Shown here in pieces: positions 16,251 through 23,661 of a stretch of 64,000 nt of DNA (positions are counted from its first letter, which is position 1; every line of letters begins with the position of its first letter). The position numbers were made by a program, and so were the translations under genes. Under the pieces are notes generated by a model. It made no database searches and had not been told where the DNA came from. It worked only from the letters and a program-made list of their open reading frames with translations. The stretch comes from a virus, in the IMG/VR virus record IMGVR_UViG_3300024265_000039, positions 22,109 through 86,108 of that record; one strand, 5' to 3'.

Positions 16251-17746
16251 GAGAATTACCGGCGGCAACAACCGCAATAAGTAGCGCCAAGGTCGCCGTG
16301 AAACTGGCGGCGATAATGGGCGATCTGGGGATAGTAGGCAAGGACAAACAACACGGTATGGGTTTCGCTTATGCCAGTGTCGATGCAGTCTACGAAGAAG
16401 TCCAGCCATTAATGTCAAAGCATGGTCTGGCTTTTACTCCTGAAATCACCAAAATCGATGAAAATGACACCAGATTCTTGGTATTCTACGAATATGCAAT
16501 CATCGATTGCGAAACCGGCGAAACGATCCGGTGCCCCTGGGTCGGCGAAGGGATACATACGACCACCAAGAAAGGCAGCAAGCAGGGCGGGGAATATTCT
16601 GTCCGTGATGAGAAAACATTGGCGAAAATACATTCCCTGGCGACCAAGTATTTCCTCTGCCACCTGTTAATGATCCCTCGCGGCGATCTGCCCGACCTGG
16701 ATGAAAATGGGGAGCGGATTGTCCAGCGAAACGGTCAGAAGCCGAGCGGAAACCGAAGCGGCGGGAATCAGAAGAGTCGTAAACAAAACGGGAAACCCGC
16801 CGGGAAAGACCCGGAAGCGTGGCCGTCCCCAACTACCGTCGATCAGATGATGGTTGATTTTCGCAAATTCCTCGGCAACCCCGACTACCCGGCGGAAGGT
16901 ATCGCCCGGTTAGCTTTCGGCAACAAGTTGGGCGACCGGCAACCTACTGACCTGGAACTGTGGGGTCAATTTGCTGATGTTGTTGCCGCCAAGAAAGCTC
17001 TGGCGAATTTACCCTGGCCGTGTTTGGCGGCACTAGATCGACTGTGCCTGGAATTCCGGGAGAAAATCGAAGACCCGGACTGCCCCGCCAAGCGCGTGCA
17101 GGAACTAGTCGGGATGGAATCGCGTTCTGATATGGATGCGCTGAAAAAGTTCTCGTCACGGGCCGATGCCCTGGAAGCTATCTGGCAAGCGTTCACCCGC
17201 CCTGCCGGGTCACCCCCTACCCCGCCGGAAGAGATTCCCCCGACCGGGGAAGAGACTGCCCCGACCGAAGAAACTGAGGCATGGACTGATTTCGATGAAC
17301 ACGCGCTGAATGAGGAAGCGCAGTGCTACGGTTTTGATGCCGGGGATATTGAGGAAGCCGGTCAGGAAGCATTGGAAATCCTGGGCAAACCCTCATGGCG
17401 CGATTTCCCCAACCGTAATGAAGCCAGCGTTGCTCTCCGCGCTCTGGCTATCGAGCGGAAGCTGGCCCTGACCGCCACCCATTACACCTACCGGGGACAG
17501 TACACGGAACTGCATTGCAATCATACCTCCCCATCTGGCGGGGTTACCGTCCGGGTATTACACCGAACTGCTTTCCATTCCGTTGGCGGGAAATGGAAGG
17601 AAATCGTTAAAAGCTGGCCGAAACATAAAGGCGAACAGCGCGAACTCCCCTACGGGCTGAATATTCGCAGCGAAACCTGGGAAGAAAAGGGCGACAATTT
17701 TGTGGTCGCAAAGGGAGGGTTGTCGCCTGAAGACATCCCTTTTTAG
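16241..17746 (+). CDS. erf: ERF-family single-strand annealing recombinase with SSB-like tail (501 aa)
   Basis: Residues about 15-150 carry the ERF pattern: YASVDAVYEEVQPLMSKHGL, YAIIDCETGETI, and DEKTLAKIHSLATKYFL ending in DLPDLDENGE. ERF proteins anneal single strands during phage recombination and genome circularisation. A basic linker (about 155-190), helical segments (195-310), a Pro/Thr/Glu linker (320-350) and a C-terminal domain follow, making it much longer than the roughly 200-residue core. The last residues, SPEDIPF, match the acidic C-terminal tip of bacterial SSB. The final codons form the slippery heptamer C CCU UUU before UAG. GGGAG precedes the start. Confidence 0.9.
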   Translation: MVIRELPAATTAISSAKVAVKLAAIMGDLGIVGKDKQHGMGFAYASVDAVYEEVQPLMSKHGLAFTPEITKIDENDTRFLVFYEYAIIDCETGETIRCPWVGEGIHTTTKKGSKQGGEYSVRDEKTLAKIHSLATKYFLCHLLMIPRGDLPDLDENGERIVQRNGQKPSGNRSGGNQKSRKQNGKPAGKDPEAWPSPTTVDQMMVDFRKFLGNPDYPAEGIARLAFGNKLGDRQPTDLELWGQFADVVAAKKALANLPWPCLAALDRLCLEFREKIEDPDCPAKRVQELVGMESRSDMDALKKFSSRADALEAIWQAFTRPAGSPPTPPEEIPPTGEETAPTEETEAWTDFDEHALNEEAQCYGFDAGDIEEAGQEALEILGKPSWRDFPNRNEASVALRALAIERKLALTATHYTYRGQYTELHCNHTSPSGGVTVRVLHRTAFHSVGGKWKEIVKSWPKHKGEQRELPYGLNIRSETWEEKGDNFVVAKGGLSPEDIPF

Positions 17747-17878
17747 AAAACCTCCCAACACTGCCGCGTGAAGCTCGACCGGTAGACATCATCCGCATCG
17801 AGTCCTCCCCCATTTTCAAACGGGGGAGGCGCGGTCCTCGCAAAAAAGATCGTGCATTTGCTGATGTAGTGTTGGGAG
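17737..17878 (+). promoter_or_regulatory. Candidate -1 ribosomal frameshift signal at the end of the ERF gene
   Basis: The heptamer CCCTTTT (17737-17743) is in the correct phase: zero-frame codons CCT TTT then TAG. After an 8-base spacer, CTCCCAACACT (17752-17762) pairs perfectly with AGTGTTGGGAG (17868-17878), extendable to 13 bp through G-U and C-G inside. The enclosed region holds a perfect 8-bp hairpin, CCTCCCCC with GGGGGAGG (17804-17829). Slippage enters a frame open for 119 codons. The same stem would also hide the only possible separate start, GTG 17869. Confidence 0.7.
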
Positions 17879-18102
17879 ATAACGAGACAGTACGCATTTC
17901 GTTATGGAGTGAGCATATCCAGTCCATCGAGGATTGCGGGTATACGCTGGACGAAGTTTCCGCCGAGTTCCCAGTGACAGTCAAGTTGGTCGAATTGGGA
18001 GTGGGGCTGAGGGTAAGCGAGATCACCCATGCGGAAACACTGAGATTTGTATCTGTGCAAGATTGTGTTGACAAGCGACGACGCGAGACCTATGGCGTCT
18101 AA
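17743..18102 (+). CDS. -1 frame extension of the ERF gene (119 codons)
   Basis: The frame opens just before the slippery site and runs to TAA 18102 without any ATG. Its only possible start in the first 45 codons is GTG 17869, which has no ribosome-binding site. The sequence is basic at first (about 25-42 of the extension) and then a compact mixed domain (SEHIQSIEDCGYTLDEV, AEFPVTVKLVELGVGL). A frameshifted ERF product would be about 620 residues, with the SSB-like tip buried instead of terminal. If not frameshifted, a 77-residue GTG-start protein is the alternative. Confidence 0.6.
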   Translation, partial: LENLPTLPREARPVDIIRIESSPIFKRGRRGPRKKDRAFADVVLGDNETVRISLWSEHIQSIEDCGYTLDEVSAEFPVTVKLVELGVGLRVSEITHAETLRFVSVQDCVDKRRRETYGV

Positions 18103-18115
18103 CAGGAGAGATGAC

Positions 18116-19204
18116 ATGACCGAACAAACCGTATTGAAGGACTTGCGTGCCTTAGCGCCGCAACTGCACGAAGCCCACAAAGCCGAAAAGGAAACTAAGG
18201 AGGCTTTCAAGGCTCTGGAAGATGCATTTAAAGCCCAGCCGGAAATAGCCGAAGCCTTGGTGTCCAAGAAATCCGCCGCCAATGAAAAGAAAAGTCTGGA
18301 GCGTAAGGCTCGCGCCTTGCTCCAGCAGGCTGGGGAGGAGCAAATTGCTCTGGATACCCGGTATTATCGCATTACCCCCACATCGTCCCTGGTTCTAGCC
18401 GACGAAACGGCCACCGCACTCAAGCTAGCAAAGTTAGCGTTGGCCGCGCCAACCGTATTCTCCCAATTTCTGAAGGTGGATATGGATGCACTGCTGGCGG
18501 CACGGGATACCAACCCCATCATCATGGAACTGTGTCCCGATACCGAGTTTGATATTACCCAATCCCACAAGACATACATCAACTGGTCGCAATTGGCGCA
18601 GCCGGAACTCAACCACAGCGAAGCCCTGGTGCAGTTGAAGGCTGAATTGGCAGCGATTGGCGATGACTTTGTGGCTATTTCGTCGGAAACGACCGGCATA
18701 AACATCAAGAAAGACGAACCGGTGAAATTGACTATCATCGACCAGGCAGGGGTTACCCTAATGGATACGATGCTTTTCCCCGAAGCTCAAATCCACCCGG
18801 AAGCTGAAGCTGTGCATGGAATCAGCGAGGCCGACCTGCTCCATGCCCCGCGCTTCGCCGACATCGCCGATAAGGTGAAGGCGTTGCTAGAAGGGAAATC
18901 TGTGTTGGCCTACAACGCACCGTTCGCCAAATCCATGATCGCCAATGCGGTGAGAGGGGAATTGGCAATTCATGAGTGGACGGTTCCCGGCGACTGGCAC
19001 TGCCTGATGAAGATGGGTGCGACATGGGGCGGGGAGCGTAGTTCCTTGCTGATCCACCAATTCCGGTCATTGAAATTCAATGAACTGGCTTCCCGCCTCG
19101 GTGTTGCCGTCAACGGGTCCAAAGCGGCCCAGGTGTTAGCCGTAACAAAAGCGCTACAATTGCGTTTATCAACCCCCAGCCAGGAAGGTGTTCTCGATGG
19201 ATAA
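18116..19204 (+). CDS. DnaQ-like (DEDDh) domain protein with lost catalytic residues (362 aa)
   Basis: Start is ATG 18116 behind AGGAGAG. Residues 1-75 are a charged coiled coil, 80-165 an unrecognised domain, and about 183-355 a DEDDh exonuclease fold. Motif I reads AISSETTG where family members have a first Asp (usually D.ETTG), so Asp became Ser189 with only Glu191 kept. Motif II is NAPFAKSM where Asp is expected (Ala271). No HxAxxD pattern is seen in the motif III region. Probably a non-catalytic, DNA-binding relative that partners the ERF protein. It follows the ERF extension by 13 bases. Confidence 0.75.
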   Translation: MTEQTVLKDLRALAPQLHEAHKAEKETKEAFKALEDAFKAQPEIAEALVSKKSAANEKKSLERKARALLQQAGEEQIALDTRYYRITPTSSLVLADETATALKLAKLALAAPTVFSQFLKVDMDALLAARDTNPIIMELCPDTEFDITQSHKTYINWSQLAQPELNHSEALVQLKAELAAIGDDFVAISSETTGINIKKDEPVKLTIIDQAGVTLMDTMLFPEAQIHPEAEAVHGISEADLLHAPRFADIADKVKALLEGKSVLAYNAPFAKSMIANAVRGELAIHEWTVPGDWHCLMKMGATWGGERSSLLIHQFRSLKFNELASRLGVAVNGSKAAQVLAVTKALQLRLSTPSQEGVLDG

Positions 19205-19505
19205 GCGAGGGGAGTTGACTCCGGCTGAAGCGGATGCACTGGTGGCTATCATTCAACAACGCGACGAACACCTGATCCCATACTATTCTGTCGATGAGCC
19301 GGGATCAGTTCTCAAGCGCCTGGAACGTAACAAGTTGATAGAAACCGGCTATTTCCGCGCCCGGCGCTGGCAAGACTCGTGCAGGGTAACTGAAAAGGGA
19401 CTGGCGGCGCTGGACGCTTATCACCAGCATCAAGCCGAACAGGAAGAATGCGAATATAAGCTCAAATATAAGTTCGATTTTTTCCGGGGGATAGTATTCC
19501 GGTAG
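19197..19505 (+). CDS. Winged-helix-like small protein (102 aa)
   Basis: ATG 19197 overlaps the TAA of the DnaQ-like gene (ATGGATAA) and has AGGAAGG upstream. The pattern GSVLKRLERNKLIETG then CRVTEKGLAALDAY is typical of a winged helix-turn-helix. The C-terminus is charged. Last gene of the recombination operon before a strong hairpin; likely a small regulator or DNA-binding accessory. Confidence 0.65.
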   Translation: MDKRGELTPAEADALVAIIQQRDEHLIPYYSVDEPGSVLKRLERNKLIETGYFRARRWQDSCRVTEKGLAALDAYHQHQAEQEECEYKLKYKFDFFRGIVFR

Positions 19506-19533
19506 TAGCCCCTGAAAGCCCAAAGCGGCCTTA

Positions 19534-19573
19534 AAACATAAAGCCCGGTAAAAATATACTGGGCTTTATGTTT
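19534..19573. terminator. Bidirectional hairpin terminator
   Basis: AAACATAAAGCCC and GGGCTTTATGTTT form a perfect 13-bp stem with a 14-nt loop. T-rich ends flank it on both strands (TTTTAAGG on the minus side). It separates the plus-strand recombination operon from the minus-strand genes starting at 19734. Confidence 0.75.
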
Positions 19574-19733
19574 ATGGGGGTTGTTATGGTACAATTTTCT
19601 TAGGATGCAATCCTGCCCATTTCAGCCAGATCGCGCCACGCTACCACGTGGCGTTTGGCTTACACCCAGAATCGTTTGCGATCTCCTATAACCTCGCCGG
19701 GTGTGGCTTCGTAGCATAGTTCTGCCGGTCGGT
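19574..19733. other. Non-coding stretch with short stems
   Basis: No credible gene. A possible plus-strand -10 (TACAAT) occurs near 19589. Inside are a 6-bp hairpin, CGCCAC with GTGGCG (about 19634-19653), and a longer-range pair ACACCC with GGGTGT. A small RNA is possible but not shown. Confidence 0.35.
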
Positions 19734-20216
19734 TCATATGTCTAAATCCCGTGTTAGCCAAGCTGTTAGAGCCATATCGTACTGCTCTGGATGCAGCGAA
19801 TCAATGGTGCCTGGCAGGTTTTCGGTGATGGGGTTTTCCATGAAGTCGGGGCAATTGAACAGCAAATCTTCCAATTCATGTCGCCCGTTTACCACAACAA
19901 CGACTCCATCAGTTGTGATAATGGCGATATTTCCCATTGGAGAGCTATCGCTTTCGCGGACAAAGACAATGATCCCACGCCAGTCTTGCGGTTGAAAACC
20001 ACACCTCTCCAGGAAAAAAGCCCCGTCTCTAGCACCAGGATGTATACCCCTAACGCCGCCGATATATTCAACCACCTTTGGCTTGGCACGTGGGTCGTTA
20101 CGTTCCTTCTCACATTGTGAGCAATAGCAATACCTCTCGTAGTCATGAATGATGCCGATAGGTGTATCTTTGCCGCATCCATTACACTGCTTCGTCTTGT
20201 TCATCTTCGTTCTCAT
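19734..20216 (-). CDS. Zinc-ribbon protein of unknown function (160 aa)
   Basis: Two Cys pairs near the N-terminus (CNGCGKDT and CYCSQCEKER) form a probable zinc ribbon. The rest is a mixed alpha/beta domain with a Val-rich strand (GVVVVVNG). Start may be ATG 20216, directly after AGGAG, or ATG 20204. It is first after a gap and likely in an operon with small genes to its left. Function unknown. Confidence 0.6.
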   Translation of the reverse strand: MRTKMNKTKQCNGCGKDTPIGIIHDYERYCYCSQCEKERNDPRAKPKVVEYIGGVRGIHPGARDGAFFLERCGFQPQDWRGIIVFVRESDSSPMGNIAIITTDGVVVVVNGRHELEDLLFNCPDFMENPITENLPGTIDSLHPEQYDMALTAWLTRDLDI

Positions 20217-20254
20217 CTCCTGTTTCTAAACGTTCGGTACGATTTTCATGATAG

Positions 20255-20548
20255 CTACTCGAAATGCATAACGCTGACAACAACATTGGGGGTAGCTGAC
20301 CAGGGCGATGTTAACTGCCCCAGTTGAATCTGCAACCCGTCGGGTAACCCGTCTGGGAATTCTCCAACCAGGAGCGCATCATCAGCCAGGGGGTAATCCA
20401 CCCACTGTTCCCATTCCCAGCCATCTTCGATATAAACGTCAATATCCTCACTGGCCGAATCCAACGCAATTTTGAGGGTATCGAATTCCCCTGGTTCACT
20501 TTCCGGGGGTGTTCCTGGCGCATTCACACAAACTATAAATTTCGCCAT
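20255..20548 (-). CDS. Small acidic protein of unknown function (97 aa)
   Basis: AAAGGAG precedes the ATG. The protein is strongly acidic with a Trp cluster (GWEWEQWVDYP) and no Cys-rich motif. Part of a run of short minus-strand genes between the recombination block and the tail chaperones. No family recognised. Confidence 0.55.
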   Translation of the reverse strand: MAKFIVCVNAPGTPPESEPGEFDTLKIALDSASEDIDVYIEDGWEWEQWVDYPLADDALLVGEFPDGLPDGLQIQLGQLTSPWSATPNVVVSVMHFE

Positions 20549-20682
20549 TTCTGTTCTCCTTTCGGTGCTATCGTTTTATTGCCAGATACTCGGCATATTG
20601 ATCTAAATGGTCGTGTAAATCTCGGAGCGTTTCCCCAATCCACACCACACTCTATCATTTTTGTACCTATAGATTTGGACAT
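20533..20682 (-). CDS. Possible short protein (49 aa)
   Basis: An ATG at 20682 has AAAGGA at good spacing and the frame runs 49 codons, ending 16 bases inside the next gene. Composition is basic with two Cys. A competing frame in the same stretch (GTG start, 23 codons) also looks coding-like, so the call is weak. Nothing else is seen between 20549 and 20760. Confidence 0.3.
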   Translation of the reverse strand: MSKSIGTKMIECGVDWGNAPRFTRPFRSICRVSGNKTIAPKGEQKWRNL

Positions 20683-20760
20683 AATAGTTCCTTTCGTCGT
20701 CCGTTTAAACCCGGCGGTGTTGCTCGATGCCGGGCGTGGGGCGGTGGGGGATAGATTCTT

Positions 20761-21012
20761 TTATTCGGTCTCTCGCTCGCTATGCATTCTACAGACGATT
20801 GCCTGGGTGATCGTATCGGCGAGTTGCTTATACATGCTCTCAAATTCGAGTGCAGTTAGCAACTCGTTATCGACGCAAAATTGCGCGGTCTCTCCCATGT
20901 CCGCATTGATTGCAGCAACGCCCTTTTTGGTGAATTCTTTTGTCTCCTCGCTATAGTTGGAGCAATCAATCAATGATTCGATTAATGCAATCGCTATCGT
21001 ATTTACTGGCAT
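20761..21012 (-). CDS. Small helical protein of unknown function (83 aa)
   Basis: I place the start at ATG 21012, eight bases after GGGAG. The protein is helical with scattered Cys and an acidic C-terminus. Upstream on the minus strand lies an AT-rich leader with TATACT and TTATATAG elements, so this may be the first gene of a transcript running left. No family recognised. Confidence 0.5.
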   Translation of the reverse strand: MPVNTIAIALIESLIDCSNYSEETKEFTKKGVAAINADMGETAQFCVDNELLTALEFESMYKQLADTITQAIVCRMHSERETE

Positions 21013-21103
21013 CGCTCTCACTCCCTATATAATCTAGCCTTGCTTACAGTATAACACAGTTCTAAAAAAAAGTCCATACCTTTAACCCCCTAAAATCAGG
21101 GGG

Positions 21104-21373
21104 TCATCTGCTATTGTCCCGGTGTGTCCACTCATACAGTTCCTGCATCAGCATTAGATCGGATACCCACTTGGGATCATGTGCTACAGCTTCGTCGTAG
21201 GTAGGGATACGAGAATACTTGCTGGCACGATATAGCTGCCAGCCTCGTTGCACTACGCTTACGGGGTGATCGAATCTCCAATCATCCCCAACCCCATACG
21301 TCTCTCTCGCGGTTCCCGCATCTTGAAGCCAGCCGACCAAGTTTACTCGGACTTGCTTGCGGCGTTCCCTGAG
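21104..21373 (-). CDS. Tail assembly chaperone T extension, read by -1 frameshift
   Basis: This frame overlaps the end of the 177-residue chaperone-like gene in the -1 phase and has no ribosome-binding site of its own. Slippage at 21379-21373 joins it after Pro167-Phe168, giving a product of about 257 residues. The 89-residue extension is basic then acidic, ending in WVSDLMLMQELYEWTHR. The arrangement equals the G/G-T pair of lambda-like phages, where the fusion recruits tail tube protein to the tape measure. Family identity is by position and recoding, not by sequence. Confidence 0.7.
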   Translation of the reverse strand, partial: LRERRKQVRVNLVGWLQDAGTARETYGVGDDWRFDHPVSVVQRGWQLYRASKYSRIPTYDEAVAHDPKWVSDLMLMQELYEWTHRDNSR

Positions 21374-21876
21374 AAAGGGTCTGCCGCCTCTTCCGGGGTT
21401 AGCTCGGCCTCCAATTTCCATTCTGGGGGAGGCGTCCATACCACCAGGGCTTCATACAGAGCTTGTCGCCACCCTGCTACCCCATCGGGAAGGCTGCGGC
21501 TGGCTGTACGCCCGTAAAGGATGTGGTTGCCGATGCGTTCTTTGAAGAATGCAAAACATTCTTCCGGGGTGCGCATTCCAATGACCATATTCCACAGTTG
21601 CTCCAGCCCCTGAATATCATCCGGGGTATCTTCGTGCCAGTCGAATATGAGCGATTGCGTGAGGGTAATGCAGTCTGCATATAATTCGATGTAGACTCGT
21701 CTGCCTTGGTCATCCGTAGAAATAGAATCCACGCCTTCATATTCGCAGAGTCGGCGTGCCAGCGCCTGGGATTGCAGATCGGTGTCATAGGTACGGTAAG
21801 CGGCAAATTCGCCGGTAACCATCCCGTGCAGGAAGGCGACGCTGTTAGTTCGGCTTGGCTTTCGTTGTAGTGGCAT
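21343..21876 (-). CDS. Tail assembly chaperone G-like protein (177 aa)
   Basis: GAGGAG precedes the ATG. The gene lies two genes after the tail tube protein, where the G-type chaperone belongs. The protein is mostly helical with conserved-looking aromatic positions (WRQALYEALVVWTPPPEW). Its last codons carry the slippery heptamer C CCU UUC. In related phages the short form and the frameshifted form coat the tape measure during assembly. The tape measure gene itself is displaced to 11.6-14.1 kb. Confidence 0.65.
   Translation of the reverse strand: MPLQRKPSRTNSVAFLHGMVTGEFAAYRTYDTDLQSQALARRLCEYEGVDSISTDDQGRRVYIELYADCITLTQSLIFDWHEDTPDDIQGLEQLWNMVIGMRTPEECFAFFKERIGNHILYGRTASRSLPDGVAGWRQALYEALVVWTPPPEWKLEAELTPEEAADPFSGNAASKSE
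21373..21379 (-). promoter_or_regulatory. Slippery heptamer C CCU UUC for the chaperone frameshift
   Basis: Minus-strand CCCTTTC lies in phase with zero-frame codons CCT TTC, ten codons before the TAA of the upstream gene. After a -1 slip the reading frame continues for 89 codons. This is the expected position for the G/G-T signal. Confidence 0.75.
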
Positions 21877-21924
21877 ATGTTTCTCCTCTTTTCTTATGCC
21901 CCAGCGAAAGCCGGGGCATGGTCT

Positions 21925-22224
21925 TTACGCATCGTGCTTTTTGCCAGCCGCAGGTTTACGAACGCTAACCGCTTTCTCCTGGCCTTCTGCCCAGGCAACA
22001 ATCGTGTCCCGTTCTTCTGGCGGGAGAGCGCCAACCCCGATAGGCAATAGATAAAAAAGGCTGGTCCCTATTCGGCAAGTAGTGAGCGGTTGCCCTTTTT
22101 GCCGGGTGAACAATGCGCCGGTTGCATATCGTTTCGGCCATGTTACCGCATTCCCGGCTTCATTGCACGTCCCGGTTATGTCCTCGAACCCAATTTCCTT
22201 GGCTTCCATTTCCTCAGATTTCAT
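21925..22224 (-). CDS. Small protein between tail tube and chaperones (99 aa)
   Basis: GGAAGG precedes the ATG. The centre is hydrophobic (GTSLFYLLPIGVGALPPEERD) and the C-terminus is Lys/Ala-rich. It lies 12 bases after the tail tube gene and before the chaperone pair; a small tail assembly factor is plausible. No family recognised. Confidence 0.55.
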   Translation of the reverse strand: MKSEEMEAKEIGFEDITGTCNEAGNAVTWPKRYATGALFTRQKGQPLTTCRIGTSLFYLLPIGVGALPPEERDTIVAWAEGQEKAVSVRKPAAGKKHDA

Positions 22225-22236
22225 AATTGATCCTTC

Positions 22237-23136
22237 CTATACGGCAACGTAGGCCGTCTCGTAGAGCGCGGTAAGGACGTTAGTCGCAGCAACGGTCAGC
22301 GCTGTTCCAACGGCAATCGTAGCGGTGGCTGTCGTGATCGTGTCAGCCACACCTTGGGTTGCGGTATCCGTCGCCACCACATATTTTACCAGATGGCATT
22401 TGGTACTACCAGCCGACCCCACAACTGAGGATATTGGTTCATAGGCTCCGATAATGCTGGCGTCAGTGCCAGTCACCCGATGGGTCGCCATGTAAAGCGG
22501 ATTGGCGGATATTAAATGGTAGTGGCTCAGGGTATTGTTGGTCGCGCCCAGATTGGTGGAGAACGGTTCTCCGTTCAGCCTTCGCCCAGCGCTACTGGGT
22601 GTCACCTGGAACGCATAGTCTCCCGCCGACTGGAATGCCGGCGCGTTTTGCAAGCCCTTCGGTGCACACCAACAACGTGGGACAACTGTCTGGATATAAT
22701 AGGTTTGCCCGAAAGTTGCCACCTCGAACGATTGCATCCGGTAGATGAACATCAGGGATACCTGTGGGCGATCTTCGGCCATCGGGTCCTCAGTTAATTC
22801 CGTCCACTCGTCGTTAGTCACTTGGTTGACATTAGTCCCAGTGACCAACGCTATCAAATCTGCGTCCAAATCCTGCATCGTGAATTCAAACGATCCCAGC
22901 GAAGTCATCCCATATTGAAACGATGTGATCCAAGTATCGCCCCCCGTGAAATCGATGGTGGTGCGATCTGGCAATGGGATGTTGCTTTGTTTGGGGTAAT
23001 CCAATACGAGGGGGAGTGTGGTCACCCCGTCAGCGATACCTGACCCGGCAATCCCATACGAAATGCCGTCACTGCCGGTCAGTTGCACCAGCACTTTCCA
23101 GAGGCCGTGTGCTCCACCCTTTTTAATCATTGCCAT
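22237..23136 (-). CDS. Major tail tube protein candidate (299 aa)
   Basis: A strong AAGGAG precedes the ATG, fitting a highly expressed virion gene. The protein is beta-rich and has the size and order of a siphophage tube protein: after the tail completion gene and before the chaperone pair. The C-terminal part (about 200-299) is Thr/Ala/Val-rich and may be an added domain. Assignment is by order and composition. Confidence 0.65.
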   Translation of the reverse strand: MAMIKKGGAHGLWKVLVQLTGSDGISYGIAGSGIADGVTTLPLVLDYPKQSNIPLPDRTTIDFTGGDTWITSFQYGMTSLGSFEFTMQDLDADLIALVTGTNVNQVTNDEWTELTEDPMAEDRPQVSLMFIYRMQSFEVATFGQTYYIQTVVPRCWCAPKGLQNAPAFQSAGDYAFQVTPSSAGRRLNGEPFSTNLGATNNTLSHYHLISANPLYMATHRVTGTDASIIGAYEPISSVVGSAGSTKCHLVKYVVATDTATQGVADTITTATATIAVGTALTVAATNVLTALYETAYVAV

Positions 23137-23162
23137 TGTGATTTATCTCCTTACTATGTCGA

Positions 23163-23657
23163 TCAAACTAAGACTTCCAACGCCTGCTCGATCGTTACGA
23201 TTGTCACAGTGATTACACATCCCCAGAACGGAGATTCGTTTCCTTTTTCCAGAGGGACTAGAACATCTCGGCGTAAACGAAACGACTCTACCCCCGCCAG
23301 CGCAGGCAAGTCCGCAGCTTCCAGGGTACGAGTATTGCTGAATTGTAACTGCGACCGCTTGATGAAATAGGTAATCACCGACGCGGTCAGTGATCGGTTT
23401 TCCGTCTCCGCTTCCGCATCAGTTACAGCGCCTTGCCCGAACTTCTTCCCATGGATTTCAATAGTGTAGATTTCGGTTGGCTTCTCCACCTGGGACGCGA
23501 CGGGGGGGTAATCCCCGCTTCCCACTAAAATCAATGCCGCCGGACGCTGCGAATCGTCTAATGTCGCGACAAATTTGTCAGTAGCGAACACGAAACGGGT
23601 ATCCGAATCCTTTGCCATGATAGCCAGTCGCTGGGGTGCAGTCAGGATCAGCGTCAT
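23163..23657 (-). CDS. Tail completion/terminator-like protein (164 aa)
   Basis: Start is best placed at ATG 23657, 5 bases after the stop of the upstream helical-protein gene. The protein is mixed alpha/beta with a hydrophobic C-terminus (VITVTIVTIEQALEVL). Position just before the tail tube gene matches a tail terminator or completion protein. The first 20 bases of this gene reappear at 24181-24199 as one edge of a tandem duplication. Confidence 0.5.
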   Translation of the reverse strand: MTLILTAPQRLAIMAKDSDTRFVFATDKFVATLDDSQRPAALILVGSGDYPPVASQVEKPTEIYTIEIHGKKFGQGAVTDAEAETENRSLTASVITYFIKRSQLQFSNTRTLEAADLPALAGVESFRLRRDVLVPLEKGNESPFWGCVITVTIVTIEQALEVLV

Positions 23658-23661
23658 GGGG

